A DNA stretch of 64,000 nt from Plectrocnemia conspersa (GCA_009617715.1 VTFK01000138.1:1116001-1180000); one strand, 5' to 3'. Shown: positions 24,371 through 37,800, counted from the first letter of the stretch. Notes: generated by a model not told the origin, from the letters alone. Numbers and translations are program-made.

Positions 24371-25499
24371 GTGTCGGCGTACATATGAACTCAAAGCAAG
24401 GTTAAATCAAATGACCTTCAATATAATTACGAGTACTTACCACAGCGACGCATTCTTGATCCGTTTCTTATTATAATCATACTTTTTTAATAATAAATTA
24501 TCATTATTATTATTATTGTGTTTACTACTACTCTTACATGTAAACATAGATAATATATATTCGCAAGATAATTATTTTTTTCTCATAATTTCGACAGTAC
24601 ATTTTTAAATATATGGATGCACAAATAATGTATTTTTTTAATGCATTGGTTTTCACTACTTTCGCCATTACAAAATAAATATATTTTAAGTCATGAATCT
24701 TGCGGGCTAGAAAAATGTTCAAAGCGGTTCTGCAGATATCGTGCATTTATTATATAATTCTATGAAATGATAGCTGCCTAAAAACTATGGCATTAGAATA
24801 GAGCCAGTTGTATTATATGAATAACATTCCAGCAACTTCATGTTATAATCTATTAATTTCACTTTAATGACAAGATATGATTATGAAAGTTTTAATTGGT
24901 GGGATATTATGAGCTTTGACCCTTGCAAATTTAACGATAATGAAATGCAAACAGCTCTATTGTGTATTTAAATTAGGATTTATTCAAGCTATTTATAGAT
25001 ACATAAACTTGATACATAGGTACATATATAAAAAAATAAAATACATTGATCTACTTATTATAAAAAAATAATAAGACCTTTACTATTTGGGTTTGAATAA
25101 TATAAAAAAACACACATTAGTAATATTAGTATACCAGAAGAGAAGATGAAACGTGGGTCGGAATATAATTTATATCATTATGACCCTGACCTATTTAAGT
25201 AAATTATATTAGGCTTGCGAACGCATTACTATAAAATGTAATATATTATGTTTCTCTTTTGTGACAACTTAATTTAATTTAAATTTATAATAATTTACAA
25301 TGCTATAGAAATAGTGTATTAAAATTATTGTAAAAATGTTTATATGCATACATTTTTTAATATCTTACTTACTTATCACATACAAACTGTTCTTTAATTT
25401 TTCTGATATAATTCGTGCTTTATAAATTTAAAAATTCAATTATAACTATCGTAGATGTTGTAAGTAAATTAATACATCAAGATCAATGTATTTTTGCTA
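24371..25499. other. AT-rich non-coding sequence
   Basis: Nothing recognisable. Confidence 0.4.
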
Positions 25500-25900
25500 A
25501 TATAGGGGTACCCAAAAAGAAAGGACGTTTTTTTCTAATAACAAATTTATCTTACATTATTTTAAAAATAATTTTCATTAGAAAATACAACCTTCTTCCA
25601 TCGATCAGGCAAGCTTTTAATCCTACGTTTGTAAAAACTAAATATTCAGAAAGGAATCTTTTAACTTCACTTGCAAAATTAAATTTTTCACTATATAAAT
25701 AATGTTGTAGAGACATAAAGAAATGGTATTCTGAGTGTGTTATATCGGAAGAATGTGGGAGGTGAGAAAAAGTTTTCCATTCGAGAGCATTAATTTTTTC
25801 TCGCGTGATTCTCGCAGTATGAGGCAAGCGCGTTGCATTGTTCTCGTCGCTTAATGCGTGTGGAATTCACACGCCTTCTTTCGACGCCTTACAAAATATT
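25500..25900 (-). pseudogene. mariner (Tc1/mariner) transposase C-terminal remnant
   Basis: The frame at 25552-25827 on the - strand reads PHTARITREKINALEW then FSHLPHSSDITHSEYHFFMS and KRFLSEYLVF. This matches the mariner pattern HDNARPHxA..T..K...L.WE...HPPYSPDL.PSDYHLF.SL. The upstream piece DENNATRLPHTA holds the HDNARPHTA block in mutated form, so the second catalytic Asp context is damaged. The N-terminal half is not recognisable. A possible terminus GGGGTACCCAAAAAGAAAGG lies at 25506-25525 after TA. Confidence 0.75.
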
Positions 25901-26589
25901 TTTTAAATTTATTGAATGCTAGACTATGAATATCCTCTTTCAGCAAAACGGTCAATTACAAAATAGTGGCGAGTATTGGAACAGATTGCAGCTGGTCGCT
26001 AATACAGATTAAAAACGGCCATTTGGATGGCAATTCACGTGTTATTTTCTGATTTATAGCGGGTACTTTGACTTAATCAACAAAAAGGTTTTATCATGGC
26101 AGTGTCCTATTTCAACAAAGAAGCCCCATTGTTCTAAGACTTTTAAAACTCGTTTTTATATCTCACATGCCGACTGGCTTTTTGATTATGATTTATGAAC
26201 ATATTATTTAGATTACCACGCCTGTAAAATTTCTGTAAATCTGTCAATTTAATCCATCCATGTGGTGGTGCAAATGTTGAATGGTGTAGTTGATGAACCT
26301 GATAATCTATTCATTTTGAGTTTATCACCGATATAATATTTAGGTTACTTGAGGGTCAGTGACTCTTGAATTGTGTTTTAAAAATATCTATAGATTAAAT
26401 CGATGCAAATTATTAATATAAGGTTGGGAAAAAATACGAGAATGACCACAAACTTGAGTAAATGTGTACTTTTACCCAGTTTATTACAGTGTGTGTTATC
26501 AAACCATTTCATAACAAAATGAGCCACCTTTTGATCGCATACATACCATTTTTAACTTAACCAACACCGCTTATTATTCATGGCTTATT
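25901..26589. other. degenerate sequence, probably part of the mariner remnant, then AT-rich DNA
   Basis: Upstream of the recognisable transposase block the - strand has scattered short frames but no motif. AAGGTTGGGAAAAAATACGA at 26422-26441 resembles a mariner terminus, but it cannot be paired with the other end. Confidence 0.25.
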
Positions 26590-27185
26590 AATATTTAAGC
26601 TCACAGCGAGTCGCAACATACGCCCGAGGCGATCGTGTGTATGTTACGCGTCGTTGGGCGGTTTTTATATGTTGCTTTTTTTCTGGTTGATGTTGTTGTA
26701 TTCCGCGGCGGTGATTGATGAGTCCTAAATAATTGTAGCGTCGAAGTGGAGGAAAAATGTGAAACAAGAGGGAAACCCAGGCATCGATGTGAAAAGGCCT
26801 GAGCGCTCACTACTATGCTGGCAACAATAGCTTTGGCATGCCACTAGGTCGTCGTGTGGGCGAATCCCGTCCCGAGGGACTTGTACCTACACAGGTTACC
26901 GAGCCAAGATTGATGGCTTCTGAATATTTGAATAAAGCTCCGATCACACGAGAATTGCCCCAACCACCCTTCGGCTCTGTGGCTTATTATCGCTTGAAAA
27001 TAAATCTATGTATAGATTACGTATTCAGTTTGAAAAATATGTTTTTTATTTTTGTATTATTTTACACACGATATCTGTTTCTTATAGTACTTTGCTATTG
27101 TCGCGATTTTTATTGTGTTCATACCGGAGACAGCCTGGAAGTGAGGGGATTTAGACTGTGCAGTTACAGCAACCACCGCTTTTGA
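26590..27185. other. balanced island with overlapping open frames
   Basis: The + strand is open at 26838-27185 with a GC-rich first half (ATG at 26838; GRRVGESRPEGLVPTQVTEP) and an AT-rich, hydrophobic second half. The - strand is also open at 26601-26810. Neither has a domain I recognise. The sharp composition change inside the + frame argues against one real exon. Confidence 0.25.
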
Positions 27186-27884
27186 CCTTTCAAAAACATT
27201 TACTCTTTGTTGTTTTTCATCTACAACGCAAGAATAAAATAAATAAAATAATTTAATAACCTTTACTAAATTTATTGTGCTTTCTCATATAATTGTGATA
27301 CATAAAAATATTGTTTTAATAATTTGTTGTGGAATATGTAAAATTTTTACATGTATAAATTTTTATCTATTAGTTTTTTTTTGCATTAAATTCTGAATTT
27401 AATTCATCATGCCCAATATTTCCAATATATTATTTATTTTATATAAGTGTTAACAATGACTTAGTTGCATTGCTCTTGTGTTAGGAAAACTATTTAATTG
27501 CAAATAATAAAGACATAACCTTACTACAATAGTGACATTTTTTTCCCGGTTAAATTGTGTAGCTAAATATCAAAAAATTATTTATAATTTGTTAAAAAAT
27601 ATATTTTCGTCTGTTTTACTTTAGAGAGATCTTTTCTCCAGGCTCTTTTACTTCATACCTGTTGAATTTACTTAGTTATAACACTGAGTAATTATATCTG
27701 TCGCTCAGCTGAATTAAAAAAAACTACCATAATAATATTACGTAACTAATATTTGAATGGTTGCTTTTCCACCGTTTTCTTTATTGAATATAGCTATAAG
27801 TAGAAATTTAATAAATTTAATTAAAAGCTACACATACTCTAAATACAGTAATGATTACTTAATTAAAATATTTTGCAATATTTA
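27186..27884. other. AT-rich non-coding sequence
   Basis: Nothing recognisable. Confidence 0.4.
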
Positions 27885-27910
27885 TTTATTTATTTATTAA
27901 AATTATAACC

Positions 27911-27946
27911 ATCGTGACCTGACAGGCAAACCCAATGCGTCACGAT
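27911..27946 (-). promoter_or_regulatory. 3'-end stem-loop of the LINE
   Basis: ATCGTGAC (27911-27918) pairs perfectly with GTCACGAT (27939-27946) around a 20-base loop. The loop is shared with SINE copy C. In CR1/L2-like LINEs the 3' stem-loop is what the reverse transcriptase recognises; applying that here is inference from position and conservation. Confidence 0.75.
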
Positions 27947-28010
27947 AGTCAAAAGTACTAATACATCATACTACATACAAATATAAAGAAGACAAAACAA
28001 CAGACACAAA

Positions 28011-29210
28011 TCACCTCAACAGGTGTGCATTGTCCCATACGAACTGAACCAAAACTCCATATGTGCAAGAGAAAATGTCAATATTACTATGGACAGAATT
28101 AAGCAGATAAATAGCCTTGGCCAGAGAAGAGTTGGCAAGTGCTCCAGTTCTAGACTTAACAGGCAAGAATAGTGGAAGCGACCGAGAACTATAACCACCT
28201 TCAGGAGCCCACATTTGAAGCTGCTCGAGCACTGAAGGATTGTCTACGATGCCCTTGAGCAATTTCCAGAAGTGTTTAATTACATAAACACTTCTGCGAG
28301 TCGACAAAGAAACGTATTCCAAGACTCCCAAAATAAAAGCACTGGGAAACAAGAACGGATAATACCCGTATTCCTTCAAGTATAAATATCGAAGAAATTT
28401 ACGTTGTACTTTTTCCAGCTTCAATTCATTCCATTGATTCATTACGCCTGGGATCCAAATGATGGAGCTAGTTTCTAGTATGCTGCGGACTAGAGTATCA
28501 TAAAGAGTGCGCAATACTAAAGTATTCCTGAAGTAACGCGCATTTCTCAAGATAAAACCGAGCATTTTTAAGGATTTGCTATGAGTCTCTGCAATGTGCT
28601 GGCTAAATTTCCAACGTTCTTCGAAAGTCACTCCTAAATCCTTAGTTGAAGAAAACCTTTCCAGAAAATATCCGCCTAGATGGTATGAATATTTTGCCGG
28701 CGTTAATGACCTTGAAAATGAAATTGTGTGACATTTCTTTACACTGAAAGGCAATTGGTTATAGCAAGCCCATTTCCATATAGAGTTGAGATCCTCCTGT
28801 AGGTCGAGGAAATCAGAAATCGAATGCATTTTCTTGTAAATTTTCAAGTCATCTGCATATAATAAAAAATCTGAATGCTCTATTGCTGTTTCTATGTCAT
28901 TAATGAACAATAAAAACAACAATGGACCCAAATTGGATTTTTGAGGTACTCAAGTAGGGGTCTTATATCGTTCTGAAAAGGAGTTATTATACTTGACGAA
29001 TTGATATCTATTGGTCAAGTAATTTGAGAATAGATTTATGAGATCTTCAGAAAACCCGAAATTAGATAACTTTTTTACAAGTAAAGCATGGTTAACTTTA
29101 TCAAATGCTTTTTCAAAATCTGTGTATACGACGTCCACTTGTACACCAGAGTCCAATGATTTTGAAACATAGTTAGACAAAACCATTAGATTAGTGACAG
29201 TGGATAATAT
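28011..29210 (-). pseudogene. LINE reverse transcriptase, one in-frame stop
   Basis: The frame is continuous from about 29210 to 28011 apart from a single TGA at 28950-28952. It falls at the Gly of the SGVPQGSxLGP block (here TPT*VPQKSNLGPLLFLLF), so a GGA-to-TGA change is likely. Motifs in order: DVVYTDFEKAFDKVNH, INLFSNYLTNRYQFV, the VPQ block, INDIETAI, the catalytic LLYADDLKIYK, FSSTKDLGVTF, LVRSILETSSIIW and RKFLRYLYLKEYGYYPF. The VPQG glycine is also changed (VPQK). Otherwise the frame is remarkably intact, so this insertion is younger than the other RT scraps. Confidence 0.9.
28267..28296. other. perfect 12-bp hairpin inside the LINE reading frame
   Basis: CAGAAGTGTTTA (28267-28278) and TAAACACTTCTG (28285-28296) flank a 6-base loop. 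It lies within RT codons (RSVYVIKHF). Confidence 0.6.
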
Positions 29211-29766
29211 ATTATAATATAATATGATAAAATCAAAGCAATTATTTACCAAAGATTTGTGAAAATCCTGTTTTTATACTATACCCATGTATAATAATAA
29301 TACTATTAAGAAGCATTGTCTCACATTTCATTAATAAATAACACACATTTATGTATATGCGTACAAATGAGAACAATTAAAATAATTGTTATGCTTCATA
29401 ATTTAAAACTTCAAATAAAGCTGAATGGTTTGGTTAAACTTATAAAAATAAGTAGCGAGATCTTCTTGTTTTCTTGTTTTCCGTACAAGAAATTCATCAG
29501 CTCACTTACCATCAAGTATACGTACATGATAATGCAGTTTTTTTTTTAGTATTATTGCAGTATTGTTTTGATTAAAAATATATCGTAAAGCTGTAAATAA
29601 TGTGACATTATCAAGTAAATTTTATTTATAAGAGCTTGCTAATTTATTGATAAAAAACATATAATGTGTTGTTAACTATTTTTGGTAATAAATATATCTT
29701 ATTTTGTGCAGAAAAGTTTGTTATTAAGGCTTTAATTGCACTTTTCTTTGTATTTTTTAGAATATA
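29211..29766. other. AT-rich non-coding sequence
   Basis: Nothing recognisable; the open frame at 29316-29549 is AT-codon-rich and treated as chance. Confidence 0.4.
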
Positions 29767-31096
29767 AAGGCTTGGCCATAATAATGGGGCACCTCGATAA
29801 ATGTGTTATATCTTAAAAAATCGTAAACATATTAATTAAAAATCGACTTAGGTTGCTAGAAGTGTTTATTTTAAGCTTATTTTTAATATTTAGTAGGCCC
29901 ACCCTTAGCTATAATTACAGTTGCAACTCTTTTTGGCATAATGTCAACTAATGACTTGCGGGGATGGAGACAATTTTTCCCATTCCATCTGCAATTTTTC
30001 TCGCAGTTTGATTTTAGGTTTGCAATTGTGTTGGGCAAACTTTTCTTTTAAATTTGCTTATAAATGCTCTATAGGCTTAGGTCTAGTGACTGTAGGCCAT
30101 TCTAAAAGCGTCAAACCGTTTGATGCAAACTAACCTCAGCTTTTTAGCGAAGTATGGCATAGAACGTTTTTTGCTAGAATCAGTTGGTAACTTGGTCTGT
30201 GAAATATCTTCTTGTAGGAATCCATAAAAGTGGATTCTAACATTAAAATATAAATGTCACTATTCATACTTCTCTCGCAAGTGTACAAGATTCCAACCCC
30301 TGCTGCTGCCATGCAACCCCAGACCATATTTGACTTTGGGTAGTACGCAATCAGTTAGATAATCTTCTCCGAAATTAATTTTTTTTAAAAAAGGTATGAC
30401 TATTTGAAATACATATTGAATAAATTAAATTCCTAATATTTTTTTATAGTAACTAATTTTAATTGAAAATTATCTTAAAGTTGGATTCATCGGACTAAAT
30501 GACTTTCACCTAATCTTCAGATGTCCAATCTGTGTTTTCGGGCCCACCTTCGAGTTTTATTTATTTTTTTAAAGTCACGGTTTGTGTCGGCCTTACGGCC
30601 TGCGAAAATATGGATGGCCCTCTGCTTGCAAAGACATTTTTCGACGATTTTTAAGGGACTCGCCAATTAACATTCGACCTTCCTGGGCAGTTGTTTTTCG
30701 TTTTCTTTAAGTTCTTGGCTTTGATTTGTAAGAACCACATTCGTTAAACAGTTTCAAAACATTTCTAATAAATTCAGTCAAAATTTTATTCGCTCTTTTA
30801 AGTTAACTTAATTTACATTTTGTAATTTTTAAATGCTTATATAATATAAAAAAAATTTGAATAATAGATAAAAGCCAAAGTCATGCAACTGAACATTACG
30901 GTCACTTAAGCGACACAAAAATTTGATATGCAATATTTTTTTAAAACTTAAGTGAGCAATTAAAAACCACAAATTTATTTGTATAGCTCTCAGAATTACG
31001 GTTAAAACTACTTGTTAAAATATGTTGGTCAGACTATGTACTTGTAAAGGGTTACACACCATTTTAAGAGGTGCCCCATTATTATGGCTAAGGCTG
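29767..31096 (-). mobile_element. Tc1-like DNA transposon, both ends present (about 1.33 kb)
   Basis: The left terminus GGCTTGGCCATAATAATGGG (from 29769) and the right terminus (31068-31096, - strand GCCTTAGCCATAATAATGGG) are inverted repeats identical over GCCATAATAATGGGGCACCTC. TA dinucleotides flank both sides (29765-29766, 31097-31098). Length and TA target fit the Tc1 family. Confidence 0.9.
29889..30800 (-). pseudogene. Tc1-like transposase, degenerate
   Basis: Frame-shifting translation of the - strand gives, in order: an HTH-type linker region (KSKPRT.., NRRKMSLQ-like, about 30750-30600), a TSED..KVI.SDES block holding the first catalytic Asp context (about 30530-30470), MVWGCMAAAGVGILYTCERS (30327-30268), an LCHTSLKS block corresponding to DNDPxHTS (about 30160-30136) and a C-terminus DLVDIMPKRVATVI..AKGG..TKY (about 29965-29890). 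The domain order is complete but several stops and frameshifts interrupt it. Confidence 0.8.
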
Positions 31097-31289
31097 TATT
31101 ATTGACATGGTATTTTAATAAAAATTATTTGTACTTGTTTATATTCAAAGATACTATATAACCTATACAAAAAATATTTACTTATTCAGAAAACATTTAA
31201 AATTTTATGTTTAGAACTTAAAAACTTTTATTATATGTAGCTTAAACTTTCAACTCAGACGAAAACCGAGATTTTTTATTGTAATGCTC

Positions 31290-31640
31290 TATTTGTGCAG
31301 CGAGTTCAGACAGTTCATTGCATCGTACACTTCCCTCCATTAAGTCAAATGTCCGGGGAATAAAGTTTGTCTACGTCACTGCGAAGTTAACCGATAATTT
31401 AACCGGCATTCTTCGGCCGTTGACCGATGCGACGGCCACTCTGCGAACTGTTTATACACAATTTATTGCTCAGCGGCTGTTTGCCATTCAGTTTGGCGCA
31501 GAAGGCAAAGACGAAGCGTCTGAAGAAAATAATAAAAAGTGGCAAAAAAGCAGACAGTAGACAGAGTTCGGACGAAAGAAGTCTAACGGCATCCGGCGTA
31601 ACCGTGTAGACTTCTTCCGAATGCAATTTAAATGTCAGAA
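31290..31640. other. balanced island with overlapping open frames
   Basis: Three frames are open across 31318-31626 on both strands, which reflects composition rather than coding. No domain and no splice pair. Candidate conserved non-coding element. Confidence 0.25.
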
Positions 31641-33809
31641 TACGAAATGAAATATCACGGTATTATTTTGATACATCACGCACAGTGGCGTGCTGCTTGC
31701 TGGGATCTATTTTAGCCTTATGAATAAGTTATTATATTTCTTTATGCACGGTGTGTGCTACTACGGTAGGTGAAAGAGAAAAATTGAAGATTATAAAAAA
31801 ATAATAACCCAAACCGGCCCCGTACATCCAACGCTCATTGAAATATCCAGTTGAAATTTTGGAGGGGCTTGTGCAACTATGCTTTATGGAGAAGCCTTAT
31901 TCAAATAACTGAGGGAGAGCAGATGTAATACGAAAAACCCATCACTATGAACACAATTATAACATTTGATTATATTTATTAAAATCCATTGATATTTTTA
32001 TGTTTTAGTATATTTAAAATACAATATGATCCATAATATAATAAAATTCAACCATAATCTTCGAAATTGGCATTTGAGTGGAGAGTGGTTCGCTTTCTTA
32101 ACACTTACTTACTTTCAGAATTTTCTTTAGAGACGAGCTATCACCTGATATTCCTAACTTGGGATTCAATATAGCTCATTAAGTAGACCAGTAATAAATT
32201 ATAACAATGATAAAAAATACTGAAAAAGCAACCGATTCTCTCTTCACCTTAACCCTGGTCCAGCTATAGATTTCGAAATTCAAAGCTCAACCTAATTTTT
32301 AAATATTATTTTTATGCTGCTTATGATATTTTTGTATAAGTTATATTTTATTGGACTTGTAACAAAAATATATTTAAAAAAAAAAAAAAATATAAAGTAG
32401 ACATAGTTTTTACAATAGCGCTAAAAACCATCTGAAATAAATATTTTAAGTAATACGTTATTGCAAGCACAAAAATATTATATTTTGAATACAGGTAAAA
32501 AATACCTCCTTTTAAAATATTATTTTATAAGTATTTATACATTTTTTAATGCCAATTGATGCTGTAGTGTCAGACCATTGTGAGATTTTTTTTATAAAAT
32601 TAAATTTAGAAGAAATAATTCTAAGAATTTTATCGTTTTAATGTAAAAATCTAGTTCATATTTAAGCATTTCTAAGATAATTGTTATATTTATTTACATT
32701 ATAAATAAATATAAACAGCTTAAAAAATCAATATTTATGTGTTTATTAAACAGCAGAAAAATATACTTATAATCTTAAAAAGTATACTCTGTCAACATCA
32801 GTGAGCTTTTGGCAAATCATTATAATCATAATAAGCTTTCGCTGCTGTTTACTCTGGGAGGTTAATTTTGTCCTTGACATTTTCATACGCCATGATAATT
32901 TTGTCAACTTGTTTATATATATATAATATATAAGGGGCTATATTTTTTTATATTTATTTGATATTAAATTTAAGCGACTAGCAATTTACTCTGACAGTCG
33001 TGGCTTATAACTTTGCATCATAATGAAGATCTTATTATGAAAAATAAGAGCGATAAGCTTGTCTTGAAATATTTTTAAAGCATAAGTTAATCTAATATTT
33101 TTTTAAGTAATAAAAGATATTTAAATATAGAAATTTGCCATTAAAAGTTAGCTTCTGTAATTTTGTATTCTATTTAAATGCATAGCCAGTGTAAGTAAAT
33201 AATCATCTGTAAAGTAAATTTTATTGTATCTGGACATTTATAACGTAATAAAATAATTTAAAATGGTAGGAAATTAATCATGGTGTTGAAATTTTGCTAC
33301 AATAAATTATATAATGTTCACAGGTCAAATGCAAATGACTAGTATATAATGTTAAGTAAACAATAGCTATTGTTAAAATGTCAAGATATGATTGTGTTAC
33401 CTCTCTTAGGTAATGTTTGTGTTTTGTATTATTGTAATTGTATCTATCGACATACTAAACATTACCACTGCAAATATAATTACACAATTGATTACCCAAT
33501 GGAGTGCGAAAGCGTTGATATTATACCTACATTAAAACTTGACTATCATACAATCAATATAACATAACAATGTTCCTATTAATAATTCTGAGTTAATCAA
33601 TAAACTGTTATATTTTCAGCGTTCTACACGTTGGTATAAAATACCACTAATTTACAAACATATTAATAAAAAAAAAAATTATTTGCAAAGTCAAGAAAAC
33701 CTATTATTATTATTTTCTTTCACCAATTAAATTTCTAGCAGTTTTTTATGACTAAATTTACACAAAAAACGAAATTTTGCTTATTGTAATTTATAAAGTC
33801 AGGCAAAAA
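31641..33809. other. AT-rich non-coding sequence
   Basis: About 2.2 kb with a small balanced patch near 31680-31960 and an A-rich run near 32370-32390. No gene, RNA or dispersed repeat recognised. Confidence 0.4.
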
Positions 33810-33859
33810 TTCTAGAGGTGTGTATTCAAAACGACCATTTTGAATACACACCTCAAGAA
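33810..33859. other. near-perfect hairpin (17 bp perfect, 21 bp with one mismatch)
   Basis: GAGGTGTGTATTCAAAA (33815-33831) pairs perfectly with 33838-33854 around the loop CGACCA. Beyond an A/A mismatch four more pairs (TTCT with AGAA) extend it to 50 nt in all. An arm this long is not expected by chance. It may be a small foldback element or the core of an RNA hairpin. Confidence 0.8.
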
Positions 33860-34169
33860 GTGTTGCTGCGACTGAGGTATGTACACTCTTTAAACAAACT
33901 GAAATGGCAGCGATGGCAATCGAGTAAAATTTTGCACTGTTCTTGTACCTTTACAATTTATATATCTCTCGTTTATATAATTAATATGATAATATAGTTA
34001 TTTGTGATTTATAAATGTCGCAAGATTCAGAAAATATTGCTATAAATAATTATTATAAATATAAATTTAATGAAATGTTACACTAAAGCTTTGTATATTT
34101 ATAACGTAATAATTAATTTGTATAACGTTTTCAGGAAGTGTGAAATTTTAATTATGATTGTAATCCTGA
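33860..34169. other. AT-rich non-coding sequence
   Basis: Nothing recognisable. Confidence 0.4.
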
Positions 34170-34640
34170 AGAAATCCGCTCAAATTTGTACATACTCCAT
34201 CCAAACGCAAATTGCTAGCATTCGCATGATATACTGGGCGATATTCCGCGGCTGTAGGTGTTTAAGCGAACACTTGCCATGAGCGGATAACGAGCCGAAA
34301 CGGCTTTGATGTATTGTATATAATAGCCATTATGCGAAGGAATAAGCCCTGACAGCAGTTTTACAATGCCGAAGCCTGTAAACGGATATAGCCTGAGGTA
34401 AAGCCATCATTAATGTCCCCTGTTACCTGTTCGGGACAACTCGGCTATAGATAAAAGGATTAGACTGGGCTCGTTCATGTGTTTGGATTAACTCCGTTGG
34501 GCTTTTACGCCGACATAATCGTGAAAAGAAATCTTTCGTCGGATGGGAAAAAGCTCCATATAAAAAAGGGGTCAGGAAAAGCCGCGAGCCAATAAATAAG
34601 AATTAATTACAAAGCCCCTAGAGCTCATATTCGCACATTA
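34170..34640. other. balanced island, candidate enhancer
   Basis: About 470 unique bases of balanced composition with no frame kept open. Contains TAATCC- and GATA-type words and CCGCGG. No copies elsewhere. Confidence 0.3.
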
Positions 34641-34995
34641 GAATGCGTGGAGACAAAGAAACTCTAATGTGTTTAAGCTTATGTTTATGTTTATTAATAC
34701 TATAAAAAAACTAAAAGAAAAGGTGGACAGATATTGGATCAAAACCATTACCAAATTAAATATATTCTTTTGTGCAAAACATATGCACGAAAGAAAGACG
34801 CAATATGCTACACAATAATATATTAAATTTGTATGTTTATTACGTTATTTAAAACAACATGGGTTTTATCTGAAAAAAAAATAAAATGTATAGATAACCA
34901 TAAATAAATTCTTTATTTTAATTCAAGTCAAATTTAAATATCATGAAACACTTGCACCAGACCTTAAGGGTTTTAATGCAACAGATTTACGATAG
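34641..34995. other. AT-rich non-coding sequence
   Basis: Nothing recognisable. Confidence 0.4.
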
Positions 34996-35000
34996 ATAAA

Positions 35001-35693
35001 TGTGGCGACCACACACATAGGCACATTTAAAAGGGCGATTGTCTCATTGTTATTGACCGTGACCAAAAACGTTCATTCATTAACAATGAGACAAACATCA
35101 TGGCACAAGAGGGATTTCTTTTGACCATACAACACGGGTCGTTAAGAGAATCCTTTTTGTGACAAAACGGTACGGATGCAATCAATCATCACATCGATTC
35201 GAAAGTTTGGAGCAAAGCAAAAAACTCGCTTTCGAAAATACACATCCGATTTCTTGAATTCTAAGAAGCCACTGCAGCGATGCACAATCGCGATTGGCCA
35301 GCCAGAGTGCTAAAGGATATAAGCCCGGACTCCGACGAGGAGAGGGCAGATGGTCAAGAGACGATCGGAGGCACCATACGAAACGGCTGAGGCACCAGAC
35401 AAGAGACGGCCCAGACAGCAGAGCCAGCGACGCAGACGATCAGAGAGCCAAGATCTACCAGCAGCCATCTGGAGGAATCAGCCACGCGCCCTCACCGATA
35501 GACCTGAAGATCACACCTGACACTCGCCGCACGCAACCTAGGAACCCTTAGAATCATCTACCGGCATCACCACCTGCGCCACGTTCACCTTCATCGCAAA
35601 AAACGTCCATTTGTCACATGTAAATATCATCTAGATTCACACAAGAGTCTCATTGGCCGCGAGATCAACCACCCCTAGGGCTACGCCCCCTAA
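35001..35693 (+). mobile_element. solo LTR, copy 2 (693 bp)
   Basis: Same family and orientation as 15640-16394: it begins TGTGGCGACC and ends GCCCCCTAA. Flanks are ATAAA (34996-35000) and ATAGA (35694-35698), a 5-bp target duplication with one mismatch. The left-end inverted repeat is 14 bp perfect here (35039-35052 with 35081-35094). It is about 60 bases shorter than copy 1, including loss of the AATAAA-containing piece near its end. The open frame at 35294-35551 is a by-product of the GC-rich LTR body. Confidence 0.75.
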
Positions 35694-35698
35694 ATAGA

Positions 35699-37139
<1,441 letters not shown>

Positions 37140-37800
37140 CCTGATTTAAATGACTTTCTAATATAACGGCGTTCTTTCTGTTATATGTTATTCGTACACA
37201 TAACGAGGAGTGAAAAAACAACTTTTCAAATCGTAGAAATCGTCGTTATTCGGCTTCGATGAAAATCTTTTATTTCAACGGTGGTTGTGATAGAAGGACG
37301 GCATTGCGGTGGTGGCAGTGGGGGTATTGGGGGTAAAATTTTCTTCTTCACTCTTTTGCGGCGGTGTAAAAATGCCTTTTTCATTTTGCCCGGGGAAGTC
37401 GGGCGTTTCATCAAATTGACACGACGACTTTTCTCGCAGATGCTCTGTGGAAACTCAAGCTCGGAATACGTGTGATTGGTTAACTCATATATTAAGACAA
37501 TACATATGCATACATGTACATACACATACACATAAACAGTCGAGTGCTCATCTTTCGCTCTCATTGCCGAGGATTTTCAGAAGGATTTCAGAAATTTGTA
37601 TGTGTGCGTATACTTGTTCGATTTATATTAAATTACGGCGAGGCTGCGAAATTTGATGCGAATTTGTATTGAAAGTCAAGATTTGATTTCGCGTTTCGCG
37701 AATGTTACGTAAGTACTTTTGTATATAACCATATATATTCGAAAATGAATATGCGAAAGCTCGAGTTTGCGGTTCTCTTTGTTCAAATTTAATTCCCTAA
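37140..37800. other. balanced island, candidate conserved non-coding element
   Basis: Contains a GC-rich core (GGCGGTGTAAAAATGCC, GCCCGGGGAAGTCGGGCG) and a run of CATACA words. Open frames on both strands overlap and show no domain. Confidence 0.3.

Larger units (their letters stand above)
27885..29210 (-). mobile_element. 5'-truncated LINE (CR1/jockey-type), with (TAAA)n tail
   Basis: Element sense is the - strand. From its 5' end it holds the C-terminal part of a reverse transcriptase (29210-28011), about 110 bases of 3'UTR, a stem-loop (27911-27946) and a microsatellite tail read on the + strand as (TTTA)n at 27880-27899. The 5' end is cut within the RT domain near STVTNLMVL (about 29200), the usual product of incomplete reverse transcription. 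The lack of an RNase H motif and the microsatellite tail fit a CR1-like clade; the exact clade is unproven. Confidence 0.85.

Noticed and set aside
35294..35551. Arg- and Asp-rich 85-codon frame
   Set aside because: It lies within the solo LTR body and is broken in the other copy.
15640..35693. The two LTRs as the two ends of one 20-kb element
   Set aside because: Each copy has its own 5-bp target duplication (AATCT; ATAAA/ATAGA), and no gag-pol region lies between them.
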